Positions 24,126 through 33,228 are shown, counted from the stretch's first letter. The stretch: 64,000 nt of DNA from MAG-121220-bin8 sp964433845 (GCA_964433845.1 CAYSTA010000001.1:124001-188000), one strand, 5' to 3'. Notes: a model not told the origin generated them from the sequence alone. Translations and numbers: made by a program.

Positions 24126-25235
24126 TCATTCTCCATTTACAGGTCTGTCAATCATATTTGTCTCAATTCCAATTTTAAAATTTCCATCTGATATTTTGGT
24201 AACGTCTTTATCAATTTTACCAAACTCTTTAGATGTATCATTGTAATGATTAACTGCCGTACTGAGAGACTTACCTAATCTATTATGTGAATTTTGATAA
24301 GAATTTAAATGATTCGATAGTTTATCTATATTCAGAAGTATATCTTGAATAGATTTTTCAACTTTCAAATTATGTAATGCCTTTACAGTAATTTGTAGCA
24401 TTGGAAACAAACTCATGGGGGATACTATCATCACTCTCTTTGAATATGCATATGAAACCAGATCTTTAGAATTGATTTGTAGGGTGCCTACCCTACTATT
24501 TAATAAATCTTGATACAAGCCATCAGCAGGTATAAACATATAAGCATAATCAGTTGTTTTTTCATTTGGTCTTATATACTTGGAAGTTTCATCAATTCTT
24601 GATTTAATATCCTCTTTAAATTTTTTTTCTAATAATTGAATTTCAGTTGAATCCGAGCTTTCTATCATTTTATTATAATTATCTAACGAAAACTTTGCAT
24701 CAACCGGTATGATAAATTCTCCAACTTTCACAATTGCATCAACTGCTTCACCACTATTAAAACTATACTGCATTTGAAATAGCTCTGGAGGTAATACATT
24801 AGCAAGTAAATTTTCCAACTGAATTTCACCAAGAATCCCTCTTTGTTTTTGATTGCTCAATATTTTTTCTAGTGACTTCATTTGATTAGCAAAATTTAAA
24901 ACCTGTTGGTTTGTTCCCTTTATATTACCTAATTGTTCAGTAACATCTTTGATGACCTTATTAGATTCAGAAAACTGTTTTTGTATATCTTTTTTCGAGC
25001 TTTTGTGAAAATCAATAATTTCCTTGTTTATGGATAGTAATTTATTTTCAATTTCTTTTCTATTTTTTTCGGAATTATCACCAACTTCTTTTCTAATGCT
25101 CTGAATTTCATTACTAAGATTGTTGGTAAGTTGAACAATTAATTCATCAGAAGATCCACTTTTCTTAGTTTTTATGGAATATATAAGAAAAGCTAGAGTA
25201 AATAAAATAGCAATAAGAAGATAAGTTATTTCCAT
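24126..25235 (-). CDS. rmuC: DNA recombination protein RmuC homolog
   Basis: The 369-residue protein has an N-terminal membrane helix (residues 4-20), a coiled coil up to about 115, and then the RmuC nuclease-like core. Core motifs are QRGILGEIQLENLLANVLP, VDAIVKVGEFIIPVDAKFSL with the restriction-endonuclease-like acidic and Lys residues, and YAYMFIPADGLYQDLLN. RmuC limits inversion and recombination at short repeats. Biochemical activity is not established. It lies 21 bp downstream of carB on the same strand and is convergent with purB. Confidence 0.93.
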   Translation of the reverse strand: MEITYLLIAILFTLAFLIYSIKTKKSGSSDELIVQLTNNLSNEIQSIRKEVGDNSEKNRKEIENKLLSINKEIIDFHKSSKKDIQKQFSESNKVIKDVTEQLGNIKGTNQQVLNFANQMKSLEKILSNQKQRGILGEIQLENLLANVLPPELFQMQYSFNSGEAVDAIVKVGEFIIPVDAKFSLDNYNKMIESSDSTEIQLLEKKFKEDIKSRIDETSKYIRPNEKTTDYAYMFIPADGLYQDLLNSRVGTLQINSKDLVSYAYSKRVMIVSPMSLFPMLQITVKALHNLKVEKSIQDILLNIDKLSNHLNSYQNSHNRLGKSLSTAVNHYNDTSKEFGKIDKDVTKISDGNFKIGIETNMIDRPVNGE

Positions 25236-25256
25236 TTAACTAAGATAGAAATATTA

Positions 25257-28106
25257 TTATTTACTCAAATACATTTTTCTTCTAGAATACAATTCATAAA
25301 ACTGATCATCTTTAAGATCGTCTATAAATAAAATACTCTCTCCTGTACTCTTCATCTCAGGTCCCAGACTTTTATTTACATTTGGAAACTTGTTGAAAGA
25401 AAAAACTGGTTGTTTAATAGCAAAACCTTCAAGATCAGGCTTATAATCAATGTCTGACACCCTAAGTTTACCAAGCATTACTTTTGTAGCATAGTTAACA
25501 TAAGGTTGCTTATATGCTTTAGATATGAAAGGAACAGTTCTAGAAGCCCTAGGATTTGCTTCAATTATGTAAACAACTTCATCTTTAATTGCAAATTGAA
25601 TATTTATTAAGCCTACAGTGTTTAATGATAATGCAATTTTATTAGTATGATCTATAATTTGTTGCATTACATATTTTCCTAAATTAAAAGGTGGAAGAGT
25701 TGCGTTAGAATCTCCTGAGTGAACTCCACAAGGCTCTATATGTTCCATTATTCCTATAATAAGAACATTTTTTCCATCACATATAGCATCAGCTTCAGCT
25801 TCAATTGCCCCATCTAAATAATGATCCAAAAGAAGTTTATTGTTTGGAATTTTTTGAAGAAGATCTACTACATGCGCCTCTAATTCTTTTTTATTAATAA
25901 CAATCTTCATTCCTTGGCCACCTAAAACATAAGACGGTCTAACAAGAATTGGAAAATCTAGTTTATCTGCAAGAACTAATGCTTCATCAGCGGTTTCAGC
26001 AACACCAAATTCTGGATAAGGAATATTATTTTCTTTTAATAGAGTTGAAAAACTTCCTCTATCTTCTGCTAAATCTAAAGATTTATACGTTGTGCCTATA
26101 ATTTTAATTCCATATCTATCTAACTTCTCTGCAAGTTTAAGTGCAGTTTGTCCACCTAATTGAACTATAACTCCCTCAGGTTTTTCATGTTGTATTATAT
26201 CATAAATATGCTCCCAGAATACAGGTTCAAAATATAGTTTGTCAGCTGTATCAAAATCCGTTGAAACAGTTTCTGGATTACAATTTATCATTATTGTTTC
26301 ATATCCACACTCAGATGAAGCTAATACTCCATGAACACAACAATAATCAAATTCAATTCCTTGTCCAATTCTATTTGGGCCAGAACCCAATACTACAATT
26401 TTTTTTCTATCGGTAACTTCGCTTTCATTTTCTGTAGTTATTGTACCGTCAGATAATTGAATTGACTCTTCGAAAGTAGAATAATAATAGGGTGTTTTCG
26501 CTTTAAATTCTGCAGCACAAGTATCTACTAGCTTATATACTCTATTTATACTTAAACTTTTTCTTTTTTTATGAACTACACTTTCTAAACAACCTAGCAT
26601 ATGTGCTATTTGACGATCTGCATATCCCATTTGTTTAGCTTCTAACAATAATTCCTTTGAAATATCATCAATCTTATACTTTGAAATTTGATTTTCTAAG
26701 GCAATTAAGGACTCATATTGTCTTAAATACCAAATGTCAATTTTTGTAATTTCATTAATTCTATCAAGAGAAATCCCCATTTTAATTGCATCATATATAA
26801 CAAAAACTCTATCCCAAGATGGATTAGTTAATTTATTAATAACTGTTTCATAATCTGTATATCCTTTTCCATCTGCTCCTATTCCATTTCTTTTAATCTC
26901 TAATGATTGAGTTGCCTTATGCAATGCTTCCATAAATGATCTACCTATACCCATAACCTCACCAACAGATTTCATTTGAAGCCCTAATGTTCTTTCAGAC
27001 CCTTCAAATTTGTCAAAATTCCATCTTGGAATTTTAACAATTACATAATCTAGTGTAGGTTCAAATAATGCAGATGTAGATTTTGTAATTTGATTATCTA
27101 ACTCATCTAAACTATATCCTATTGCAAGTTTACTAGCAATTTTAGCTATCGGATAACCTGATGCTTTTGAAGCAAGAGCAGATGATCTAGATACTCTAGG
27201 ATTAATTTCAATTGCAATAATTTCTTCTTTTTCATCAGGACTAACTGCAAACTGAACATTACATCCTCCCGCAAAATCTCCAATACTTCTCATCATTTTT
27301 ATTGCCATATCTCTCATCCTTTGATAGGCAGTATCTGACAGCGTCATGGCTGGTGCTACAGTAATAGAATCCCCAGTATGAATCCCCATTGGATCCATAT
27401 TTTCAATGGTACAAATTATTACTACATTATCATTTTTATCTCTTAAAAGTTCTAATTCATACTCCTTCCATCCCATCAATGCTTTATCTATCAAAACTTC
27501 ATGAATAGGTGAAGCTTCTAGTCCTCTAGTTAATAATTCATCAAAATCTTTAGATTTATATACTAAAGAAGCTCCACTCCCTCCTAATGTAAAAGACGGG
27601 CGAATCACCAAGGGAAATCCAAATTCCTGAGCTATTTCTTTCCCTTTTAAAAAAGATGTAGCTGTCTTAGCGGGAGCTACTGGAATATTAATTTTTTTTA
27701 ATAACTGTTTGAACTGTTCTCTATCTTCAGTAATATTTATTGCATCAATATCCACACCAATAATTTCTACATCAAATTCTTTCCAAATCCCTTTTTCATC
27801 GGCTTCAATACATAAATTTAAAGCAGTTTGACCACCCATAGTAGGTAATACTGCATCAATTTCGTGTTTAGATAAAATCTCCTTTATTGAATTTGTTGTT
27901 AATGGTTTCAAATAAATATGATCAGCCATTACTGGATCTGTCATAATAGTAGCAGGATTAGAATTTATTAAAATTGTTGTAATTCCATCCTCTTTTAAAG
28001 ATCTAAGTGCTTGAGAACCAGAATAGTCAAACTCACAAGCCTGGCCAATAATTATAGGTCCAGAACCAATTATCAAAATGCTTTTTAAATCTTTTCTTAA
28101 GGGCAT
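25257..28106 (-). CDS. carB: Carbamoyl-phosphate synthase large subunit, short form
   Basis: CarB makes carbamoyl phosphate from bicarbonate, ATP and ammonia passed from CarA, feeding pyrimidine and arginine synthesis. The 949 residues contain two ATP-grasp halves. Each half opens with a phosphate loop (LIIGSGPIIIGQACEFDYSG near 11, and VLGSGPNRIGQGIEFDY in the second half) and includes RPSFTLGG or RPSYVLGG. Typical CarB is ~1070 residues. This one ends right after the second ATP-grasp, at RRKMYLSK, so the C-terminal MGS domain that binds UMP, IMP and ornithine in E. coli is missing. A 950-residue form is known in Flavobacteriia. carA is not in the window. Confidence 0.96.
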   Translation of the reverse strand: MPLRKDLKSILIIGSGPIIIGQACEFDYSGSQALRSLKEDGITTILINSNPATIMTDPVMADHIYLKPLTTNSIKEILSKHEIDAVLPTMGGQTALNLCIEADEKGIWKEFDVEIIGVDIDAINITEDREQFKQLLKKINIPVAPAKTATSFLKGKEIAQEFGFPLVIRPSFTLGGSGASLVYKSKDFDELLTRGLEASPIHEVLIDKALMGWKEYELELLRDKNDNVVIICTIENMDPMGIHTGDSITVAPAMTLSDTAYQRMRDMAIKMMRSIGDFAGGCNVQFAVSPDEKEEIIAIEINPRVSRSSALASKASGYPIAKIASKLAIGYSLDELDNQITKSTSALFEPTLDYVIVKIPRWNFDKFEGSERTLGLQMKSVGEVMGIGRSFMEALHKATQSLEIKRNGIGADGKGYTDYETVINKLTNPSWDRVFVIYDAIKMGISLDRINEITKIDIWYLRQYESLIALENQISKYKIDDISKELLLEAKQMGYADRQIAHMLGCLESVVHKKRKSLSINRVYKLVDTCAAEFKAKTPYYYSTFEESIQLSDGTITTENESEVTDRKKIVVLGSGPNRIGQGIEFDYCCVHGVLASSECGYETIMINCNPETVSTDFDTADKLYFEPVFWEHIYDIIQHEKPEGVIVQLGGQTALKLAEKLDRYGIKIIGTTYKSLDLAEDRGSFSTLLKENNIPYPEFGVAETADEALVLADKLDFPILVRPSYVLGGQGMKIVINKKELEAHVVDLLQKIPNNKLLLDHYLDGAIEAEADAICDGKNVLIIGIMEHIEPCGVHSGDSNATLPPFNLGKYVMQQIIDHTNKIALSLNTVGLINIQFAIKDEVVYIIEANPRASRTVPFISKAYKQPYVNYATKVMLGKLRVSDIDYKPDLEGFAIKQPVFSFNKFPNVNKSLGPEMKSTGESILFIDDLKDDQFYELYSRRKMYLSK

Positions 28107-28140
28107 TAATTTTTTAAATTTTCGGTTAATGAATATATAT

Positions 28141-28170
28141 AAAAAAAGGTGTTACTAAAAAAGTAACACC
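28141..28170 (-). terminator. Rho-independent terminator after rpmH
   Basis: A perfect 9-bp stem is formed by GGTGTTACT (28148-28156) and AGTAACACC (28162-28170) around a 5-base loop. On the minus strand it is followed by seven U residues (28147-28141). It lies 26 bases after the rpmH stop and before the carB start at 28106, so it separates the two transcripts. It is the clearest intrinsic terminator in the window. Confidence 0.85.
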
Positions 28171-28195
28171 TTAAATTTTTTAAATTTTTATTCAC

Positions 28196-28354
28196 TTATT
28201 TTTTATGTCTAGTTTCACAAGAAACAGAAACTTTATTTCTTCCTTTAGCTCTTCTAGATGAAAGTATTTTTCTACCACTTGGTGTGGACATTCTTTCTCT
28301 AAAACCATGTTTATTACGTCTTTTTCGATTTGATGGTTGAAAAGTTCTTTTCAT
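28196..28354 (-). CDS. rpmH: 50S ribosomal protein L34
   Basis: A 52-codon gene reads MKRTFQPSNRKRRNKHGFRE, then RMSTPSGRKILSSRRAKGRN and a short tail ending CETRHKK. It has the strongly basic composition and the universal opening of L34 (MKRTFQPS, KRKRKHGFRAR-like). It is slightly longer than the E. coli protein (46 residues), as usual in Bacteroidota. It has its own promoter at 28391-28421 and a terminator at 28141-28170, so it forms a complete one-gene transcription unit. Confidence 0.97.
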   Translation of the reverse strand: MKRTFQPSNRKRRNKHGFRERMSTPSGRKILSSRRAKGRNKVSVSCETRHKK

Positions 28355-28390
28355 TGCAATTAATTAACTATTTTTACCCAAATTTGCGGC

Positions 28391-28421
28391 CAAATATACA
28401 ATATCTTTTAACTATCTCAAA
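28391..28421 (-). promoter_or_regulatory. Consensus Bacteroidota promoter of rpmH
   Basis: On the minus strand TTTG (28421-28418), a 19-base spacer, then TATATTTG (28398-28391). This is an exact match to the TTTG-N19-TAnnTTTG consensus and is the best promoter in the window. The rpmH ATG lies 36 bases downstream. Confidence 0.85.
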
Positions 28422-28470
28422 TGTAATATTAAAAACTTTTAAGTTTAATTAGTAATAAAAATAATAATAT

Positions 28471-28986
28471 ATGTATCCAAAATATATAAAATTAATTCTA
28501 GCTACTTTAACCTTGATTTATTCAATTTTTCAATTTTATGAAAATAATATTGGAAATGGCATAGCATTAATTTTTTTGATGATAATTTTCGTTTTTTTAT
28601 ATTTTAAAAATGAGATTATTATTCTTGCTTTTCTTAGACTTAGAAAACAAGACTTTGATGGAACTGAAAAATGGTTAAATAAAATAAAAAATCCAGAAAG
28701 TGCTTTAACAAAAAAACAAGTTGGTTACTACAATTATTTAAGGGGAATTATATCATCTCAAACAAATTTAACTATTGCAGAAAAGTTTTTTAAAAAAGCT
28801 ATTTCAATTGGTTTGTCAATGGATCATGATTTAGCAATGGCTAAATTAAGTTTAGCTGGTATATTAATTCAAAAAAGAAGAAAAAGGGAAGCAACAACTT
28901 TGTTAAACGAAGCTAAAAAAATAGATAAACAAAAAATGTTGACAGATCAAATTAGAATGATGCAACAACAAATGAAAAGAATTTAA
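28471..28986 (+). CDS. Two-helix membrane protein with TPR-like tail
   Basis: The 171-residue protein starts with two membrane helices (about residues 5-23 and 30-46). Cytoplasmic-looking helical repeats follow (YYNYLRGIISSQTNLTIAEK, AMAKLSLAGILIQKRRKREA), which read as one to two TPR units, and the tail is Met/Gln-rich (MMQQQMKRI). Similar proteins are conserved in Flavobacteriia without known function. It is convergent with the alpha/beta hydrolase gene, sharing the TTAA stop tetramer. Confidence 0.75.
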   Translation: MYPKYIKLILATLTLIYSIFQFYENNIGNGIALIFLMIIFVFLYFKNEIIILAFLRLRKQDFDGTEKWLNKIKNPESALTKKQVGYYNYLRGIISSQTNLTIAEKFFKKAISIGLSMDHDLAMAKLSLAGILIQKRRKREATTLLNEAKKIDKQKMLTDQIRMMQQQMKRI

Positions 28987-29645
28987 TTCCCTTTAATAAG
29001 TATTGGTATTTTTTTGCTAATCCATTCAGCTCTTTTTAATATCATAGCATGATCTCCTCCTGGCAATTCAATATAATCACTTAATAAATTAGTTGGAAAA
29101 ATTACATCTTTTGATCCATGTATGTGAATTATATTATCTATAGGTTTATTTTGTTTCCATTCAATTAACTCTCTAATACACCAATTCAAATAATTTTGAT
29201 CTCTTTTAGATAAATATTTTCTATAAAGTTCTACTCTTTTTTTAATTTTTGGACCTAAAACAAAGGAGATTAGTGATTCAAAATCATTTATCCACTTTAA
29301 AGGAAGTAATTTATAGCTTTTAGTAATTTTTCCAAACTTCATGTGAGGAGGCAACTCCTCGTTACACTTTATACTTGAAATAATTATTAACTTATTATAT
29401 TTAATGATTTTAGAAATTTCTTGTATAAGTACTCCCCCAAAAGAAACACCAATAAGAATGGGATTTTTATGAATTATTAATTTTGAAAATCTTTTAGCAT
29501 ATTCTTCCAAAGACTCATCTTTTCTAGGGTCTATCCACTCTAAATAATGCAAGGAAAAATTTGAAGGAAATTCTATTCTTTCAAAAATTAATGAATTTGC
29601 AGACATTCCTGGCATTAAATAAACATGTATTAGTTTTGAAGACAT
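28983..29645 (-). CDS. Alpha/beta-hydrolase-fold protein
   Basis: The 220-residue protein has a nucleophile elbow GVSFGG with Ser68, an oxyanion-type loop near MPGMSANSLIFERI, a probable acid in HIHGSKDVIFP (about 181) and the His of the triad in GGDHAMIL (His199). The triad looks complete, so it is probably an active esterase-type enzyme, with substrate unknown. There is no signal peptide, which suggests a cytosolic location. The start lies 72 bp from the divergent GNAT-like gene. Confidence 0.8.
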   Translation of the reverse strand: MSSKLIHVYLMPGMSANSLIFERIEFPSNFSLHYLEWIDPRKDESLEEYAKRFSKLIIHKNPILIGVSFGGVLIQEISKIIKYNKLIIISSIKCNEELPPHMKFGKITKSYKLLPLKWINDFESLISFVLGPKIKKRVELYRKYLSKRDQNYLNWCIRELIEWKQNKPIDNIIHIHGSKDVIFPTNLLSDYIELPGGDHAMILKRAEWISKKIPILIKGN

Positions 29646-29717
29646 ATTTATGGTAAAACTTCTTTAAGTTCTATTTTTAGTATATTTGTAGACCGTAAAA
29701 TTAGAGAATAAAATTAA

Positions 29718-30005
29718 ATGGGAAATCTAATTATTAATGATAATGTTTTTTTGCGTCAATTTGAAGTAAAGGTTGATGAAGATTTGGCAAAAATAGAATA
29801 TGCCCTTCAGGATAGAAAAATCTTTCTTACAAAACTAATTCTTCCTAATTCTAACCCAGACTTTGAAGAGGCTTTTATAAAACAAGTTTTTGAAATAATA
29901 AAAGAAAAAAATATTAGTATTATGCCAACTTCACCCGAAATCAGGAAGTTTATAAAAAAACATAAGGAATTCAAGAACTTACTTCCAATTGGAGTTAGGT
30001 TATAA
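29718..30005 (+). CDS. Degenerate GNAT-like small protein
   Basis: The 95-residue protein follows the plan of YjdJ-type (acetyltransf_CG) GNAT proteins: FEVKVDEDLAKIEYAL strands, a beta hairpin ending TKLILP, a long helix (FEEAFIKQVFEIIKEKN), then ISIMPTSPEIRKFIKKHKEF. This last segment corresponds to the family's VVPxCPFVxxYIxxHPEY. The loop between strand and helix, normally GxGIGSxL for acetyl-CoA pyrophosphate, reads PNSNPDFEE and has no glycine pattern. The conserved Cys of the CPF motif is replaced by Thr (PTSP). It may therefore be inactive as an acetyltransferase. It overlaps the end of mtaB by 11 bp. Confidence 0.65.
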   Translation: MGNLIINDNVFLRQFEVKVDEDLAKIEYALQDRKIFLTKLILPNSNPDFEEAFIKQVFEIIKEKNISIMPTSPEIRKFIKKHKEFKNLLPIGVRL

Positions 30006-31329
30006 CAAGTTTTTTAGAGTTTTCAACGAGAACATAACCATCATTAGAAATTTCCTTTAAATTATATTTCACAATATTATCAACTAGTTTTTTCCTCCAT
30101 GGGGTTTTAACTCTTATATAATTTTCTGAAAAGCCATAAATAAATCCTTTTTTATTCTCTGATTCAAACAATATATTTTTTTTAGTTCCTACTTGTTTAG
30201 AATAAAATTTTCTTTTCATTTTTATTGATAATGATCTCAATAATTTACTTCTTTTATATCTAATTTGATTATGAACAACATCAGGAAGTTTATTTGCTAC
30301 AGTATTGTCTCTTTCAGAGTAAGAAAAAACATGTAAATAAGAAATGTCCAAACTTTGAATAAACCTATAGGTTTCCATAAACAATTCATCTGTCTCACCA
30401 GGAAAACCAACTATTACATCCGCACCAATACATGCATTTGGTATCAAAGATTTTATATAATCAATTCTTTCCTTATATAATCCCCTTTTATATCTTCTTT
30501 TCATTAATCTAAGAATTGCATTACTTCCACTTTGTAAAGGAATATGAAAATGAGGAACAAAGTTTTTACTTTTTGCAACAAAATTAATTATATCGTTTGA
30601 TAATAAATTTGGTTCGATTGAAGAAATTCTAATCCTAGCGATTCCCTCAACTTTATCCAATTCATTAATTAATTCTAAAAAAGTATTTTCGTGATTTTTT
30701 TTGCCAAATTCTCCCTTGCCATAATCTCCAATATTAACCCCTGTTAATACAATTTCTTTTACTCCAGATTCAGATATAGACTTAGCATTAGAAATAATAT
30801 TAGTTAATTTATCACTTCTTGAAATTCCTCTTGCTAAAGGAATAGTACAATAAGTACATTTATAATCACATCCATCCTGTACTTTTAAAAAGGATCTAGT
30901 CCTATCACCAATAGAATAGCTTGAGCTATAGAAATCTGTCTCACTTATTTCACATGAGTGAATTTCTCCAAAATCATTTTTATTTAAATCATTTAAGTAA
31001 TCTAAAATTTTAAATTTTTCTTTACTCCCTAAAACTAAATCTACACCCTTTAACTTAGCCAATTCTTCTGGTTTTAATTGAGCGTAACATCCTATAGCAA
31101 TGATAAAAGCTTTTGAATTTATTTTTAAAGCCTTTGAAACCAGATTTTTAAATTGTTTATCTGCATTTTGAGTTACAGAACAAGTATTGATTATGTATAT
31201 ATCTGAAATTTGATCAAACTTTACAATATCATAGCCTGCATCAAGGAATTGTCTTGAAATTGTAGATGTTTCAGAAAAATTCAATTTACAACCTAGGGTT
31301 GTTAATGCAACTTTTAAACTATTATTCAT
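29995..31329 (-). CDS. mtaB: tRNA ms2t6A37 methylthiotransferase MtaB
   Basis: This radical-SAM enzyme adds a methylthio group to t6A at position 37 of ANN-decoding tRNAs. The 444 residues contain the UPF0004 domain with cluster-binding cysteines Cys14, Cys50 and Cys81, the radical SAM motif CDYKCTYC (Cys154, Cys158, Cys161) and a C-terminal TRAM-like region. LGCKLN at the N-terminus and RSFLKVQDGCD separate MtaB from MiaB. The last 11 bp overlap the GNAT-like gene. The gene is divergent from the substrate-binding lipoprotein gene. Confidence 0.94.
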   Translation of the reverse strand: MNNSLKVALTTLGCKLNFSETSTISRQFLDAGYDIVKFDQISDIYIINTCSVTQNADKQFKNLVSKALKINSKAFIIAIGCYAQLKPEELAKLKGVDLVLGSKEKFKILDYLNDLNKNDFGEIHSCEISETDFYSSSYSIGDRTRSFLKVQDGCDYKCTYCTIPLARGISRSDKLTNIISNAKSISESGVKEIVLTGVNIGDYGKGEFGKKNHENTFLELINELDKVEGIARIRISSIEPNLLSNDIINFVAKSKNFVPHFHIPLQSGSNAILRLMKRRYKRGLYKERIDYIKSLIPNACIGADVIVGFPGETDELFMETYRFIQSLDISYLHVFSYSERDNTVANKLPDVVHNQIRYKRSKLLRSLSIKMKRKFYSKQVGTKKNILFESENKKGFIYGFSENYIRVKTPWRKKLVDNIVKYNLKEISNDGYVLVENSKKLVIT

Positions 31330-31376
31330 TTATATTGAAAAACTTAATTTTGCAAGCAAATATAAGTTGAAATCTT

Positions 31377-32975
31377 ATGATCAAAAAGTCTGAATACATT
31401 ATATCATTTATTTTAATTTTCAATATAAGCTGTTCCAATAATTTAACATTAGATGAAAAAAGCATCTTTAGATATAATGAACATTCAAATATAAGTTCAT
31501 TAGATCCAGCATTTGCAAGTACTTTAAGGAATATTTGGCCAGTTAATCAATTATTTAACGGCTTGGTTCAGTTAGATGATTCACTCAATATTAAGCCAGA
31601 TTTAGCCAAAAAATGGACAATTTCACAAGATGGTCTTAAATATACTTTTACAATTAAAAAAAATATCACTTTTCATGATTCTAATATTTTTGGTAAAGAT
31701 TCTACAAGAAATGTAAATGCTTATGATTTTGAATATAGTTTCAAAAGATTAAAGGATCCTAAATTAGGATCTCCAGGATCTTGGGTTTTAAATAATGTTG
31801 AAAAGTTTAAGGCTACTAATGATAGTATTTTTACTATCAACTTAAAAAATCCTTTTGCTGCATTTTTAGGTATTTTATCTATGAAATATTGTTCTGTTGT
31901 TCCTAAAGAGGCAGTAGAGTATTATGGGGCAAAGTTTGGTAAAAACCCCATTGGAACAGGTCCTTTTAAATTCAAGAGATGGGAAGAAAATATAAAGTTA
32001 GTTCTTAGAAAAAATAACAACTATTATGAAAAAGATAAAAATGGAACTTCAATTCCTTATCTAGAGGCAATTTCAATTACTTTATTACCTGATAAAAAAA
32101 GTGAATTTATGGAATTCGCACAAGGAAAAATTGATTTTATAAATTCAATTGATTCTTCTTTTAAAGATCAATTATTAGAATCAAACGGAAATCTAAAGAA
32201 AGAATACTCTAAATCTATAAATTTAATTAGCGGTCCATACTTAAATACAGAATACATTGGATTCTTTCTTGGCAACAAAAATTCATTGATTAATTCCAAA
32301 AAATTAAGATTAGCAATTAATTACGGATTTGATAGAGTTAAAATGATGAAATTTTTGAGAAACAACATTGGTTATCCTGCAAATAATGGTTTTATACCAT
32401 TTGGTCTCAATAAAGATATCCATACAAAAGGGTTTAGCTATAATCCAAATAAAGCAAAAAAACTTATTGCAGAGTACAAAAAAGAAAGTGGAAACAATAA
32501 AATTGAATTAATTCTTTCAACAGATGCCAATTATATAGATATTGTTGAATATATTCAGAGGGAACTATTAGAAATTGGAGTTGTAATTAAAATAAATATT
32601 ATGCCTCCTTCAAGTCTGAGACAAGGAAAATCAAATGGAAAATTAGAACTTTTTAGGGCTAGTTGGATTGCAGATTATCCTGACGCTGAAAACTATCTGT
32701 CTCTATTCAACTCAAAAAACAAAGCTCCAAATGGACCTAATTATACTCATTTTGAAAACTCTAAGTATGATGATTTATTTATTAAATCCTATTTAGAGCA
32801 ATCTGATGAAAAAAGAAGAATTATTTATTCAAAATTAGATAAGATGATTATTGAAGAAGCTCCCATAATTCCTCTTTACTATGATAAAATAATGCGATTT
32901 ACGAAAAAAAATGTCATTGGTTTAAACACAAACCCTATTAACCAATTGAATCTAAAGAGAGTATATAAAAAGTAA
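31377..32975 (+). CDS. OppA-like substrate-binding lipoprotein (SBP family 5)
   Basis: The 532-residue product has a lipoprotein signal ending FNISCSN, with the lipidated Cys at 19. The extracytoplasmic solute-binding family 5 domain follows: SLDPAFASTLRNIWPVNQLF, LAKKWTISQDGLKYTFTIKK, IGTGPFKFKRWEEN and, near the end, RASWIADYPDAENYLSLF. Such proteins deliver oligopeptides or other solutes to ABC importers. No permease or ATPase gene is nearby, so its partners are encoded elsewhere. It ends one base from the rpmE stop, with a symmetrical hairpin covering both stops. Confidence 0.92.
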   Translation: MIKKSEYIISFILIFNISCSNNLTLDEKSIFRYNEHSNISSLDPAFASTLRNIWPVNQLFNGLVQLDDSLNIKPDLAKKWTISQDGLKYTFTIKKNITFHDSNIFGKDSTRNVNAYDFEYSFKRLKDPKLGSPGSWVLNNVEKFKATNDSIFTINLKNPFAAFLGILSMKYCSVVPKEAVEYYGAKFGKNPIGTGPFKFKRWEENIKLVLRKNNNYYEKDKNGTSIPYLEAISITLLPDKKSEFMEFAQGKIDFINSIDSSFKDQLLESNGNLKKEYSKSINLISGPYLNTEYIGFFLGNKNSLINSKKLRLAINYGFDRVKMMKFLRNNIGYPANNGFIPFGLNKDIHTKGFSYNPNKAKKLIAEYKKESGNNKIELILSTDANYIDIVEYIQRELLEIGVVIKINIMPPSSLRQGKSNGKLELFRASWIADYPDAENYLSLFNSKNKAPNGPNYTHFENSKYDDLFIKSYLEQSDEKRRIIYSKLDKMIIEEAPIIPLYYDKIMRFTKKNVIGLNTNPINQLNLKRVYKK

Positions 32976-32985
32976 GTTACTTTTT
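32967..32985. terminator. Possible bidirectional terminator at a convergent gene pair
   Basis: AAAAAGTA (32967-32974) and TACTTTTT (32978-32985) form an 8-bp stem around a 3-base loop. A T run follows on the plus strand and the A run serves the minus strand. The hairpin covers the stop codons of both the OppA-like gene and rpmE. The stem is AT-rich, so its strength is uncertain. Confidence 0.4.
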
Positions 32986-33228
32986 TAACTTAGCATACCT
33001 GTTTTTAAACTTGTCTATTCTACCAGCAGTATCTACAAGTTTTGTTTTTCCAGTATAGTAAGGGTGGGAAGTTCTTGAAATTTCAAGTTTAACTAATGGA
33101 TATGTTGCACCTTCATGCTCAATTGTCTCCTTAGCCTCAACAGTAGATTTTGTTAAAAAAATGTCATTATTAGACATATCTTTAAAAGCAACTAATCTGT
33201 AATTTTCAGGATGTATACCTTCTTTCAT
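32977..33228 (-). CDS. rpmE: 50S ribosomal protein L31, type B (zinc-free)
   Basis: I choose ATG 33228, giving 83 residues that begin MKEGIHPENYRLVAFKDMSN, the canonical start of type B L31. An upstream in-frame ATG at 33276 would add 16 residues that the family lacks. The segment SRTSHPYYTGKTKLVDTAGR and the basic C-terminus FKNRYAKLKK are typical. The CxxC zinc site of type A L31 is absent, so this is the zinc-independent form. It is convergent with the OppA-like gene. Confidence 0.96.
   Translation of the reverse strand: MKEGIHPENYRLVAFKDMSNNDIFLTKSTVEAKETIEHEGATYPLVKLEISRTSHPYYTGKTKLVDTAGRIDKFKNRYAKLKK

Noticed and set aside
29681..29688. TATATTTG as promoter of the GNAT-like gene
   Set aside because: A good -7 box but no TTTG or TTG at the right distance upstream; not strong enough to list. 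The same holds for TATTTTTG at 21934 and TACTTTTG at 33338.
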